The notes beneath the pieces are model-generated. The model was not told the origin of the DNA. It ran no database searches and saw only the letters and a list, made by a program, of their open reading frames with translations. A stretch of DNA of 64,000 nt from Nitrospirota bacterium (GTDB lineage Bacteria > Nitrospirota > Thermodesulfovibrionia > Thermodesulfovibrionales > Dissulfurispiraceae), in NCBI GenBank assembly GCA_009773415.1, contig WSNO01000014.1, forward strand, positions 1 through 64,000. The letters are read 5' to 3'. The position numbers and the translations under genes were made by a program. Of this stretch, positions 8,742 through 16,966 are shown in pieces. Positions within the stretch are counted from its first letter, which is position 1. Every line of letters starts with the position of its first letter.

Positions 8742-10634
8742 ATGGAAAGTGCCGAAGCAGTTCTCGCGAGTCGCCTTGATGAGCAATCGTATCAACGCCT
8801 CAAAGCTATCCGGAGTCCTCAACTCCACGAGTTTCTCGCCCGTTATATAGAGTTCTGCAATCCTGCGACCGTATTTGTCAACGACGACTCTCCCGAGTCG
8901 ATGGACCATATCCGTCAGGCAGCGCTGAAGAACGGCGAAGAGGGCAGGCTGGCTGTTGCGGGTCATACCTACCACTTCGATGCATTCGGGGACCAGGGGC
9001 GCGACAAGAAAAATACCGCGATTCTTTTGCCTGCCGGGGAAACACTCGGCTCTGCCATCGACACGAAAGAGCGAGTAGCAGGATATGCCGAAGTGCATGA
9101 GATACTGAAAGGCATCATGAACGGTCGCGAGATGTATGTCTCGTTTTATTGCCTTGGTCCGGCTGATTCTGTCTTTACCATTCCGTGCGTCCAGATAACC
9201 GATTCCAGCTATGTCGTTCATAATGAATATCTGTTGTACCGCCCGGGCTATGAAGAATTTGTCCGGCGCGGTCAGGCAGACGTGCCGCTAACGTTTTACC
9301 GCTTTGTGCATTCACAGGGCGAGGTCGATGAGCGCAAGGTCTGCAAAAACCTTGACAAGCGGCGCATATTCATCGATCTGTATCACGATACCGTCTACAG
9401 CACTAACACGCAGTACGGAGGCAACTCCATCGGCCTCAAGAAGCTGGCGATGCGTCTCGCCATTCTCCATGCGTCAAAGGAAGGGTGGCTGAACGAACAT
9501 ATGCTTGTGCTCGGGGTTCGGGGGCCAAATGGTCGTTTGACCTATTTCAGCGGTGCCTATCCGTCCATGTGCGGCAAGACCTCGACCGCCATGCTGGAGG
9601 GCGAAAGCATGGTCGGCGACGACATCGTCTACATCAGGAATGTCGACGGTGCCGCCCGCGTCGTCAATGCCGAGCGCGGGATGTTCGGCATCATTCAGGG
9701 CATCAACCCGAAGGACGACCCGCTCCTTTGGAAGGCGCTGAACAGACCGAATGAAATCATTTTCTCCAATGTGCTTGTGAAGGAAGACGGCGGCGTTCAC
9801 TGGATAGACAAAGGCGGTGACCTGCCGTTGAAGGGGATCAATCATTCAGGGGACTGGTATCGCGGCAAAACCGATGCAAACGGACAACCGATCCGCGCTT
9901 CTCACCCAAATGCCCGGTTCACGCTTAGTCTCAAGTCGCTCGATACGGTAGATCCAATGCTTGATGACCCTGCAGGGATCAAGGTCGGGGCAATGGTATA
10001 CGGCGGCCGGGATTCCGACACCTGGGTACCTGTTGAAGAAGCCTTCGACTGGACGCACGGCATCATCACCAAGGGCGCAATTCTTGAATCAGAAACAACC
10101 GCTGCAACCCTCGGACAAGAAGGCGTTCGCGAAATCAATCCGATGGCAAACATCGACTTCCTCTCAGTCACGGTCGGCAAATACATCCAGATGAACCTCG
10201 ACTTTGCGATAGGACTAAAGAAGGCTCCGCTCATTTTCTCGGTCAACTACTTTCTTCGCGGCAGAGACGGCGGCTGGCTGAACGAACGGAACGATAAGGC
10301 GGTCTGGTATAAATGGATGGAACTTCGCGTTCATGGCGACGCTCAAGCGATCGACACGCCGACCGGCCGCATTCCATTGTATGCCGACCTGAAGCGGCTT
10401 TTTGCCAAGACGATTAGCAAGGACTACACCGAAACGGACTATGTAAACCAGTTCACCATCCGCATTCCTGAAAACCTGGCGAAGATTGAGCGGGTGACAA
10501 AGTTCTATACGACACGGGTTACTGATTCTCCGATGATTTTCTTCGATGTGCTTGAAGAGCAGAGGAAACGGCTGATCGAGTATCGCGAAAAATACGGCGA
10601 CTACCCCGACCCAGAGGTGCTCGGAGGACTATAG
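8742..10634 (+). CDS. pckG: Phosphoenolpyruvate carboxykinase (GTP)
   Basis: This 630-residue cytosolic enzyme interconverts oxaloacetate + GTP and PEP + CO2 + GDP. The GTP-type family is shown by SGAYPSMCGKTSTAM (residues ~272-286), the hyper-reactive Cys/P-loop region that reads FPSACGKTN in textbook members. Other matches are TQYGGNSIGLKKLAMR near residue 228, KDDPLLWKALNRPNE, and NWFLRGxxG-like NYFLRGRDGGW. The P-loop replacements (Y, M, S) mark a somewhat diverged member, slightly longer than usual. The start is supported by CAGGAGGG. It is divergent from pycA, so the oxaloacetate-forming and PEP-forming steps flank one 167-nt intergenic region. Confidence 0.93.
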   Translation: MESAEAVLASRLDEQSYQRLKAIRSPQLHEFLARYIEFCNPATVFVNDDSPESMDHIRQAALKNGEEGRLAVAGHTYHFDAFGDQGRDKKNTAILLPAGETLGSAIDTKERVAGYAEVHEILKGIMNGREMYVSFYCLGPADSVFTIPCVQITDSSYVVHNEYLLYRPGYEEFVRRGQADVPLTFYRFVHSQGEVDERKVCKNLDKRRIFIDLYHDTVYSTNTQYGGNSIGLKKLAMRLAILHASKEGWLNEHMLVLGVRGPNGRLTYFSGAYPSMCGKTSTAMLEGESMVGDDIVYIRNVDGAARVVNAERGMFGIIQGINPKDDPLLWKALNRPNEIIFSNVLVKEDGGVHWIDKGGDLPLKGINHSGDWYRGKTDANGQPIRASHPNARFTLSLKSLDTVDPMLDDPAGIKVGAMVYGGRDSDTWVPVEEAFDWTHGIITKGAILESETTAATLGQEGVREINPMANIDFLSVTVGKYIQMNLDFAIGLKKAPLIFSVNYFLRGRDGGWLNERNDKAVWYKWMELRVHGDAQAIDTPTGRIPLYADLKRLFAKTISKDYTETDYVNQFTIRIPENLAKIERVTKFYTTRVTDSPMIFFDVLEEQRKRLIEYREKYGDYPDPEVLGGL

Positions 10635-10717
10635 CCCGCACTGTTGATGAACTATCAGCCCAAATTTGTCATTAGCATTTGTAGTATTTCTGTCACTCCC
10701 CGCGCTTGTCCTGTCAA

Positions 10718-10774
10718 GGATGTCGGGAGTCTTTCCGCAGGTTTCGTGCCTGAAGGATTCCGGACATCCTTTCC
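10718..10774. terminator. Possible bidirectional terminator hairpin between converging genes
   Basis: GGATGTCGGGA (10718-10728) pairs with TCCGGACATCC (10759-10769) over 11 bp with one mismatch, with a 30-nt loop that can fold further. It is followed by TTTCCGTTTT. It lies between the converging pckG and RelA/SpoT-like genes. The long loop makes this only a candidate. Confidence 0.3.
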
Positions 10775-10786
10775 GTTTTAATGTCT

Positions 10787-12280
10787 TTATGAAAATAATC
10801 TTCCCTGATCTTTGCGAAGTTGCGCAACATGCTCTTTCGGCAGGTGAAAGACACCCTTGAATACGCGGTTCATGACCGCAACGAGCTGCCGGAACTTGTA
10901 TGCATCATGATGCGATTCGCCCTTTTGCTCAGAGGCATGCCAGCTCTCCTCATCGGAAATGCGCAGTTCAATGCCGAGGGTATGTTGCTGGGTTTTTATT
11001 GAGATTTGATTCCGCTTTGCATAAGCCGGAGTGCCGGGGATGATGATTTGATTGGTATCTGCGGTTCGATGAATCGGAAGAGAAAACGCAATCTTGCACT
11101 GGAACTTCCGGTGGCCGAGCGACGAAAACTGGTTTTTTGCGGCATGAACGTTCAGAGCAGCGAAAAACTTTGCAGCATTGGCACTGACTTCTTTTTCGTC
11201 GGGTGCGGTGTCCTTTCTTTCGCTCTGCGCGAGACTGAGCATCAGCCGCCGCGTTGCTTCCGCCATGCTTTCCGGAGTGTCGAAGAGCGTCTGCGTTATT
11301 GAATGTGAGACCGTGTTTTCCTGCAGGATAACTCCCCGCTTCTGCAGCGCATGAAAGAGTTTCAGCGTGTCATCCTTGCTCTTCAGCAGGAAGGTGATTG
11401 CGAGGATGTCGCGAATATCCCATGCTTCGCCCTCGACGTCCTTGCCCAGTTTCGTAAACATGCTTTCGGGGCTTTTCAGTCGCGCCTTGATGTCGACAAT
11501 GCAGACTTCCACCCCGTCGCCGCTGTTGAAGACGAGGCAACCCTTTCTGGCGTCAAGCAACATGGATTCTTTCAGTTTGTGGAAAAAAGCCGACAGCTTC
11601 ACAAATGCCCGTTGGGCGGATTCGCTCTCCGGCAAATGTCCCGGATGCTCCCAGTTGTACTGATACAGGTCGTTTAGACTAAGTGCTTGCCCGGCCAGAA
11701 AAAAGCCGAGCTGGGCATAGTCGTTGATATCCTGACTGTCTTCTTCGATTGATTTAATGAGGTGGGACATTTTTAAGAGTGCACAGCCTCCCTGTTGCCA
11801 TCCCGGCGGGATCACCATCCCGGACCCTTTGTATCCGTCAAAGACATGCGGATATTTCCTGGACGACGCAAGCAGGAACAGGTGGCGCGGATCTTCCATC
11901 ACGAGGTCGCGGAATGCGGGTGCGGCAAGCGTGGTCTCCATCTCCGCGACGGCATGCCGGCACGCCCGATAGAGCTTTATGTTCGGAGACTTCAGGCGCA
12001 GGAGAGCTTCAAGCTGATTATTGACGAAGGGAAACATCCAGTCGTAGAAGTAGCGATATGCCTGTTTGATATAGCACACGGCACGGCATTTTTCGCTTGA
12101 GATGAGTTTTGATTTGCTGAGCGTATCGAACCCTCGGTTGCGCATCATCTGAGTAGCCTGACGAAGAGCGGTCGGGTAGTTGTCGGCAGGGAGCAGCAAA
12201 TATGGCGTCATTTCGGCCCGGTCAAGAATGGAGCCGAATATTTCGTGGTACAGTTCGTGGTTCGATGACGGGCGTTTCAT
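10787..12280 (-). CDS. Protein with diverged RelA/SpoT-like nucleotidyltransferase domain
   Basis: This protein has 497 residues. Residues 1-~235 are helix-rich and unrecognised, with no HD hydrolase motif. Residues ~240-465 follow the order of the alarmone synthetase fold. First comes R267-L-K269-S with S273 and K277 (RxKxxxSxxxK-like). Next is DIRDILAITFLLK (288-300), like the D-x-x-G-I-R strand. GHRKFQ (389-394) sits where G-Y-R-S-x-H lies in true synthetases. Finally LGIELR with E438, then WHASEQKGESHHDAYK (447-462), matches ExQIR plus the closing MHxxAExGxAxHxxYK block. Several consensus residues are altered, so activity is uncertain. It may belong to an uncharacterised TIGR family. GGAGG precedes the ATG; the gene lies 21 nt after trpC. 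Confidence 0.7.
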   Translation of the reverse strand: MKRPSSNHELYHEIFGSILDRAEMTPYLLLPADNYPTALRQATQMMRNRGFDTLSKSKLISSEKCRAVCYIKQAYRYFYDWMFPFVNNQLEALLRLKSPNIKLYRACRHAVAEMETTLAAPAFRDLVMEDPRHLFLLASSRKYPHVFDGYKGSGMVIPPGWQQGGCALLKMSHLIKSIEEDSQDINDYAQLGFFLAGQALSLNDLYQYNWEHPGHLPESESAQRAFVKLSAFFHKLKESMLLDARKGCLVFNSGDGVEVCIVDIKARLKSPESMFTKLGKDVEGEAWDIRDILAITFLLKSKDDTLKLFHALQKRGVILQENTVSHSITQTLFDTPESMAEATRRLMLSLAQSERKDTAPDEKEVSANAAKFFAALNVHAAKNQFSSLGHRKFQCKIAFSLPIHRTADTNQIIIPGTPAYAKRNQISIKTQQHTLGIELRISDEESWHASEQKGESHHDAYKFRQLVAVMNRVFKGVFHLPKEHVAQLRKDQGRLFS

Positions 12281-12301
12281 CTGCGACCTCCGGATAAAGG
12301 C

Positions 12302-13096
12302 TCATGCATCGGCTTGCACGGTGCCGAGCAGTTCCCTTGTTTTTGCGCCGACATCTTTTGACTTCATCAGTACGGTGCCGACGAGCATGGCGTCAATGTT
12401 TGCCGCATTGAGCCGAACAACATCTGCCCGAGTGGCAATACCGCTCTCCCCCACCACAATTATTCCCGGCGGGATCTGCACTTTCAGGCGGAACGTTGTT
12501 TCAAAGTCAATTTTCAGGGTCACCAGATCCCGGTTGTTGATACCGACAATCGGCGCTTCTATCGCAAGAGCCTGTTCAAGATCAGCTTCATTGTGCACTT
12601 CAAACAGCACCGCCATGCCGAGTTCCTGTGCAAGGTTCAGATAGTCCTGGGCCTGATTGGTTTCAAGTGCCGCTGCAATAAGCAGAACAGCGTCGGCATT
12701 GTTCACGCGGGATTCGTAAATCTGATATGCGTCGAAGATGAAATCCTTGCGCAGAACAGGCAGCTTGACCGCGTTGTGCACCAGAGGGAGAAATGAGAGG
12801 TGCCCCTGAAAGTAGTCCTCCTCGGTCAGGCATGAAACGGCATTCGCACCATGCTCTTCGTAAATGCGGGCTATGGTGACCGGGTCGAAGTCCGGCCTGA
12901 TGATCCCGCGAGACGGCGATGCCTTTTTCAGTTCGGCAACCAGGCGGATGGTCCGCTGACTGCGGACCGCAGTTATGAAATCCCGGGGCGGTTCAGCTTC
13001 GTCGATTTGTGCCTGCAGTTCACGAAGAGGCATCCTGCTTTTTGCCTGATCCAGCCGTTGCTTTTTCGTCTCGAGCAGTCGTTGTAAAACATTCAT
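12302..13096 (-). CDS. trpC: Indole-3-glycerol-phosphate synthase
   Basis: This 264-residue TIM-barrel enzyme of tryptophan synthesis converts carboxyphenylaminodeoxyribulose phosphate to indole-3-glycerol phosphate. VAELKKASPSRGIIRPDFDP contains the catalytic lysine region. CLTEEDYFQGHLSFL, VLRKDFIFDAYQIYESR and VGINNRDLVTLKID follow in the expected order, and VGESGIATRADV closes the phosphate site. GGAG lies 8 nt before the ATG. No other trp gene is present nearby; it sits between the MFS gene and the RelA/SpoT-like gene. Confidence 0.95.
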   Translation of the reverse strand: MNVLQRLLETKKQRLDQAKSRMPLRELQAQIDEAEPPRDFITAVRSQRTIRLVAELKKASPSRGIIRPDFDPVTIARIYEEHGANAVSCLTEEDYFQGHLSFLPLVHNAVKLPVLRKDFIFDAYQIYESRVNNADAVLLIAAALETNQAQDYLNLAQELGMAVLFEVHNEADLEQALAIEAPIVGINNRDLVTLKIDFETTFRLKVQIPPGIIVVGESGIATRADVVRLNAANIDAMLVGTVLMKSKDVGAKTRELLGTVQADA

Positions 13097-13168
13097 GAGA
13101 ATATCTCCGGATATCAGGGTTCAGAGAGAATGCGGGTATAATGCTATGCATCCTTTGCTCTCTTCACT

Positions 13169-14497
13169 TTACTCTTTTCTTCCCTGCCTTCGCCACCCTG
13201 TCCATTGCAGAAAGCGCAGGGGAAACTCGGGAACGCGGATGAAAACATATGCCGAAATCGCGGCATTCGCCAGAGTCGCGATGCCGAACAGCCCCGGAAT
13301 CGATACCCCGGCGGCGAGCAGTCCTGCTGCCGCGCCGGTTCCGGTTACAATGAAGAGCGCGTTCATGATGTTGTTTGCCGCGATGATGCGGGCACGGTGG
13401 CTCACATCGCTCCGCGTTTGCATTACTGCATAGAGCGGCACACAGAAGAGACCGCCGAAGATGCCGATAAGGATCAAGTCAGCCATAATCCGCCAGATGC
13501 TCAACTGTGAAAAGAGCGAACGAACGCCAAGGATATGTTCAGCCGGCTGAACGGACGATGAGGCCGAGTAGAAATCCAGGCCGAAGACGGTCATGCCGAT
13601 TGCACCAAGCGGGATAATGCCTGTCTCAATGCGATGTCCTGAAATCCGTTCGCAGGCGAGTGAACCGATGCCGATACCGAGGGTGAAAGTAGCAAGCAGG
13701 ACGGCCACCGCATCTTCGTTGCCGCCCAGCACAGTCTTGGCATACGCCGGAAACTGGGTAAGAAAGAGCGCTCCGTAGAGCCAGAACCATGAAATTGCCA
13801 CAATAGACATAAAGACCACGCGCTTTTTGCGGGCAAAACCAATGTTGCGCCATGTTTCGGTAACCGGATTCGGATTGATTTGAAGCTCAGGCTCAGGCGG
13901 CGGCGCAGCGGGGATACTCCGGCTTGCAATGTAGCCAATCACAGCAATGCAGATACCGAATGACGATATCCAAAACGTGCCGTTTGTGGTGCCGGCGAGC
14001 AGCCCGCCGGCGAGGGTGCCGATCAGAATGGCGATGAATGTTCCTGCCTCGACCAGCGCGTTGCCGCCAATCAGCTCATGTTCTGCAAGATGCTGAGGAA
14101 GAATGGCATATTTTACCGGGCCGAATACGGTTGAGTGAAAGCCGAGCAGAAAGAGCACAAAAAAGAGAAGAGCGAGGCTCTCAAGAGCAAAGCCAATACA
14201 AGCTGCGAGCATGCAGCATATCTCAAAGATCTTGACGATGCGGGCTATGCGGGCTTTGTCGTATTTGTCCGCCAGTTGACCTGCAGTGGCGGAAAAGAGA
14301 AAAAACGGCAGAATAAATACGCCGGCAAAGAGGTTGGCGAGCACAGCCGGCTGCATAGTCGTCCAGTGTGCTGCCTGAAATGTTATGAGTACGATGAGCG
14401 CATTCTTGAAGACGTTGTCGTTGAATGCTCCGAAAAACTGTGTCAGAAAAAACGGCAGGAACCGGCGTCGGCATAAAAGCGTGAATTGCGAACTCAC
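13169..14497 (-). CDS. MFS transporter, LplT-like (lysophospholipid flippase type)
   Basis: This major-facilitator protein has 442 residues and about twelve hydrophobic segments. The N terminus RRFLPFFLTQFFGAFNDNVFKNALIVLI and the loop SATAGQLADKYDKARIAR match the LplT / N-terminal Aas group. These carry lysophospholipids across the inner membrane for re-acylation. In many relatives the transporter is fused to an acyltransferase; no such domain is present here. The function is inferred from similarity of the first helices. The start codon is GTG at 14497 without a strong Shine-Dalgarno. It lies 58 nt after the thioredoxin-fold gene and 72 nt before trpC on the same strand. Confidence 0.8.
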   Translation of the reverse strand: MSSQFTLLCRRRFLPFFLTQFFGAFNDNVFKNALIVLITFQAAHWTTMQPAVLANLFAGVFILPFFLFSATAGQLADKYDKARIARIVKIFEICCMLAACIGFALESLALLFFVLFLLGFHSTVFGPVKYAILPQHLAEHELIGGNALVEAGTFIAILIGTLAGGLLAGTTNGTFWISSFGICIAVIGYIASRSIPAAPPPEPELQINPNPVTETWRNIGFARKKRVVFMSIVAISWFWLYGALFLTQFPAYAKTVLGGNEDAVAVLLATFTLGIGIGSLACERISGHRIETGIIPLGAIGMTVFGLDFYSASSSVQPAEHILGVRSLFSQLSIWRIMADLILIGIFGGLFCVPLYAVMQTRSDVSHRARIIAANNIMNALFIVTGTGAAAGLLAAGVSIPGLFGIATLANAAISAYVFIRVPEFPLRFLQWTGWRRQGRKE

Positions 14498-14555
14498 GTA
14501 GTTTCTATCCGCGTCGTCAATGATGGGTTCGGGACAAAAAAACAGTCCGAACTGC

Positions 14556-15074
14556 TCATTTCAGATGCTCGACAAGGGCTTGCAGCATCTTCGGCCGGAG
14601 CCATTCCTGCTGGCCGAAATATATCTTCGTAACAATCCCGTTTCGGTCGATCAGGAGGCTCAGCGGAACCATGAAGGCGGCGTATCGGCGCGTGGTGACG
14701 ATGAGTCCTGGGTCGGTCAGCAGAGAGTAATTAACCGGCTTCCGCTGCAGAAAGACCTGTGCGGCATCAGCCTTTTTGTCTGCGGTAATGCCGATCACGA
14801 CAAGTTCCTTCATATCCGCCCGTTCACGCAGCCTGACCAGGGTGCTCACCTCATCGAGGCTGTTTGGAGACCATGGAGCCCAGAAGTTAAGAAGGACAGG
14901 TTTCCCCAGAAAGGTTGAAAGAGTGACGGACGCGCCGCTTTGATCTGAAAGCGTAAAATCAGGAGCCTTTTTGCCGATGAGCTGATCAATCGCAAACGGC
15001 GAGAGCTGCTCAGCCGACGCGGCAGGGGGAAAGAAAAAAACAGCAGCCAGGAGAAGAGCGATGATGATTCGCAC
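14556..15074 (-). CDS. Exported thioredoxin-fold (TlpA/AhpC-TSA-like) protein lacking CXXC
   Basis: This 172-residue protein starts with a signal peptide (ALLLAAVFFFPPAASA) and has IGKKAPDFTLSDQSG, the usual opening of the redoxin/TlpA fold. At the active site, where the family has W-C-x-x-C, it reads WAPWSPNSLDE (residues 65-75), so both cysteines are serine. There is no other cysteine in the mature protein. The cis-proline loop YAAFMVPLSLLIDRNG is kept. It therefore cannot do dithiol exchange and may have a structural or binding role. The start is GTG with GGGAG 8 nt upstream; the gene is 32 nt after dapA. Confidence 0.8.
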   Translation of the reverse strand: MRIIIALLLAAVFFFPPAASAEQLSPFAIDQLIGKKAPDFTLSDQSGASVTLSTFLGKPVLLNFWAPWSPNSLDEVSTLVRLRERADMKELVVIGITADKKADAAQVFLQRKPVNYSLLTDPGLIVTTRRYAAFMVPLSLLIDRNGIVTKIYFGQQEWLRPKMLQALVEHLK

Positions 15075-15106
15075 GCGCAGTGCTCCCGGCTGCTTTATGT
15101 GTCCGG

Positions 15107-15982
15107 CTAAAGAAGCTCGGCAGCCTGCAGGACTGCTTTAAGCTTCTCCTTGTTCGCCGCACTCATTTCGCAGAGCGGCAGCTTGAACTCTTCGGCGATC
15201 TTTCCCATCAGGGAGAGAGCGGTCTTGACCGGAATCGGATTTGTTTCAATAAACATGGCGGCATTCAGGGGCTCAAGCTGGAAGTGCGTCTTGCGGGCTG
15301 TCGCGATGTCGCCGCGCTGCCATGCGTTGTACACCTCAGCAACCATCTTTGGCGCAATATTTGCCGTGACCGAAATTGCGCCATGCCCTCCAAGCGCATA
15401 GAGTGTCAGATTCGTAAAGTCGTCTCCCGACAGGATTGTGAGGCGATCTCCAACGAGGCGGATAAGTTCGCTCGTCTGTTTCATGTCGCCGGTTGCTTCC
15501 TTGATGCTCACGACATTTTTGCAGTCAGCCGCAATGCGAGCCACTGTAGAAGGAAGCATGTTCAACGCCGTGCGTCCCGGAACATTATAGAGCACCATCG
15601 GCAGTTTGCAGGCATCGGAAATGGCCTTGTAATGGCGGTAGAGCCCTTCCTGGGTCGGCTTGTTATAGTACGGCGTAACGAGCAATGCCCCGTCGGCCCC
15701 GAGCTTTTTTGCCTTCTTGGTCAATTCAATCGCCTCGTCAGTAGAGTTGGCACCGGTTCCGGCAATAACCGGAACGCGCTTGTTGACGCACTGCACCGCA
15801 ACTTCGATGACGCGGAAGTGCTCCTTGAAATCGAGCGTCGAAGCCTCTCCGGTGGTGCCGCACGGAACAATGCCCTGTGTGCCCTGTTTGATGTGCCAGT
15901 CAATAAGCTTGCAGTAAGCTTTTTCATCAAACTTGCCCTTCCTGAACGGTGTGACAATTGCGACGATCGAACCTTTAAACAT
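15107..15982 (-). CDS. dapA: 4-hydroxy-tetrahydrodipicolinate synthase
   Basis: This 291-residue TIM-barrel aldolase condenses pyruvate with aspartate semialdehyde, the first committed step of lysine/DAP synthesis. MFKGSIVAIVTPF begins the protein, GTTGEASTL holds the pyruvate-binding threonines, and YNVPGRTALNM includes the catalytic tyrosine. VSIKEATGD carries the Schiff-base lysine, and ILSGDDFTNL follows. The ATG at 15982 has a perfect AGGAGG 5 nt upstream; the longer upstream frame is not conserved. It lies downstream of lysA-dapF with a 156-nt gap that may carry its own promoter. Confidence 0.96.
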   Translation of the reverse strand: MFKGSIVAIVTPFRKGKFDEKAYCKLIDWHIKQGTQGIVPCGTTGEASTLDFKEHFRVIEVAVQCVNKRVPVIAGTGANSTDEAIELTKKAKKLGADGALLVTPYYNKPTQEGLYRHYKAISDACKLPMVLYNVPGRTALNMLPSTVARIAADCKNVVSIKEATGDMKQTSELIRLVGDRLTILSGDDFTNLTLYALGGHGAISVTANIAPKMVAEVYNAWQRGDIATARKTHFQLEPLNAAMFIETNPIPVKTALSLMGKIAEEFKLPLCEMSAANKEKLKAVLQAAELL

Positions 15983-16138
15983 TGAAGCCTCCTTCGTTCC
16001 GGCTTTTCGTGCTGCCGGCTTATGCTTAGTATATAATACCTCAAAAACGCACAGGTATGATCGTGCGAAGAACGGATGGCGGAAAGGGCAGAGAGACAAC
16101 TGAGCATGCTTTTTCTTCCGCCGGGGCCGTGTTCCAGG

Positions 16139-16966
16139 CTACCAAGCTATTGTTCCCTCAAAAACTTCCTCCGCCGGTCCGGTCATGTATGCGCGGCCGT
16201 TGTCTGACCATTCGATGATGAGATCGCCGCCGAGAAGATGCACGGTTACTTGTCTTCGGGACAGCTTTTTTACCATTGCAGCGATGCCGGTGGCAGTAGC
16301 CCCGGTGCCGCAGGCGAGCGTTATGCCCGAGCCGCGTTCCCATACTCGCATGACCAGTTCGGAGTCGCTTTTGCGATTCACGAATTCAACATTGATACGT
16401 TTCGGAAAGAGCACGTGGTTTTCGATCATCGGACCATATAACTCAACCGGAAACTCTGTGACATCTTCATCAAGAAAGATGACCGCGTGCGGATTGCCCA
16501 TCGAAACGAAGGTGGCGTTGAAAATACGACCCATCGCCTCAACCGGATAATCAATGACCGGACCTGCACCCTGAAGATTCACCGGAATGCGCGCCGGTTC
16601 GAAAATCGGCTCTCCCATATCGACCTTCACCATGCCGCCCGCCCGTTCAGGGCGAATAATTCCTGCGAGCGTCTCGACATCGAGCACAGCCTTGTCCGAA
16701 ATTTTCCGGTCCCAGATATATTTTGCGAAACAGCGGATGCCGTTGCCGCACATCTCGACTTCGCTGCCGTCTGCGTTGAAGATAAGCATTTTGAAGTCGC
16801 CGACGGTTGACGGACAGAGCAGAAGCAGTTGATCCGCTCCGATGCCGAAACGGCGGTCGCAATGCGTGATCGCAAACGCCTTCGGATCCTGCAACGGACG
16901 TGTGCGGCAGTCGATAACGATAAAATCGTTGCCGATGCCGTGCATTTTTGTAAACGGAGTCTTCAT
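16139..16966 (-). CDS. dapF: Diaminopimelate epimerase
   Basis: This 275-residue cofactor-independent racemase converts LL- to meso-diaminopimelate for lysine and peptidoglycan. The N terminus is FTKMHGIGNDFIVID. The two catalytic cysteines are visible in EMCGNGIRCFAKY and in TLACGTGATATG. MGNPHAVIF completes the substrate site. Its ATG follows the lysA stop codon with no base between them and has no Shine-Dalgarno of its own, so translation is probably coupled to lysA. Confidence 0.96.
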   Translation of the reverse strand: MKTPFTKMHGIGNDFIVIDCRTRPLQDPKAFAITHCDRRFGIGADQLLLLCPSTVGDFKMLIFNADGSEVEMCGNGIRCFAKYIWDRKISDKAVLDVETLAGIIRPERAGGMVKVDMGEPIFEPARIPVNLQGAGPVIDYPVEAMGRIFNATFVSMGNPHAVIFLDEDVTEFPVELYGPMIENHVLFPKRINVEFVNRKSDSELVMRVWERGSGITLACGTGATATGIAAMVKKLSRRQVTVHLLGGDLIIEWSDNGRAYMTGPAEEVFEGTIAW

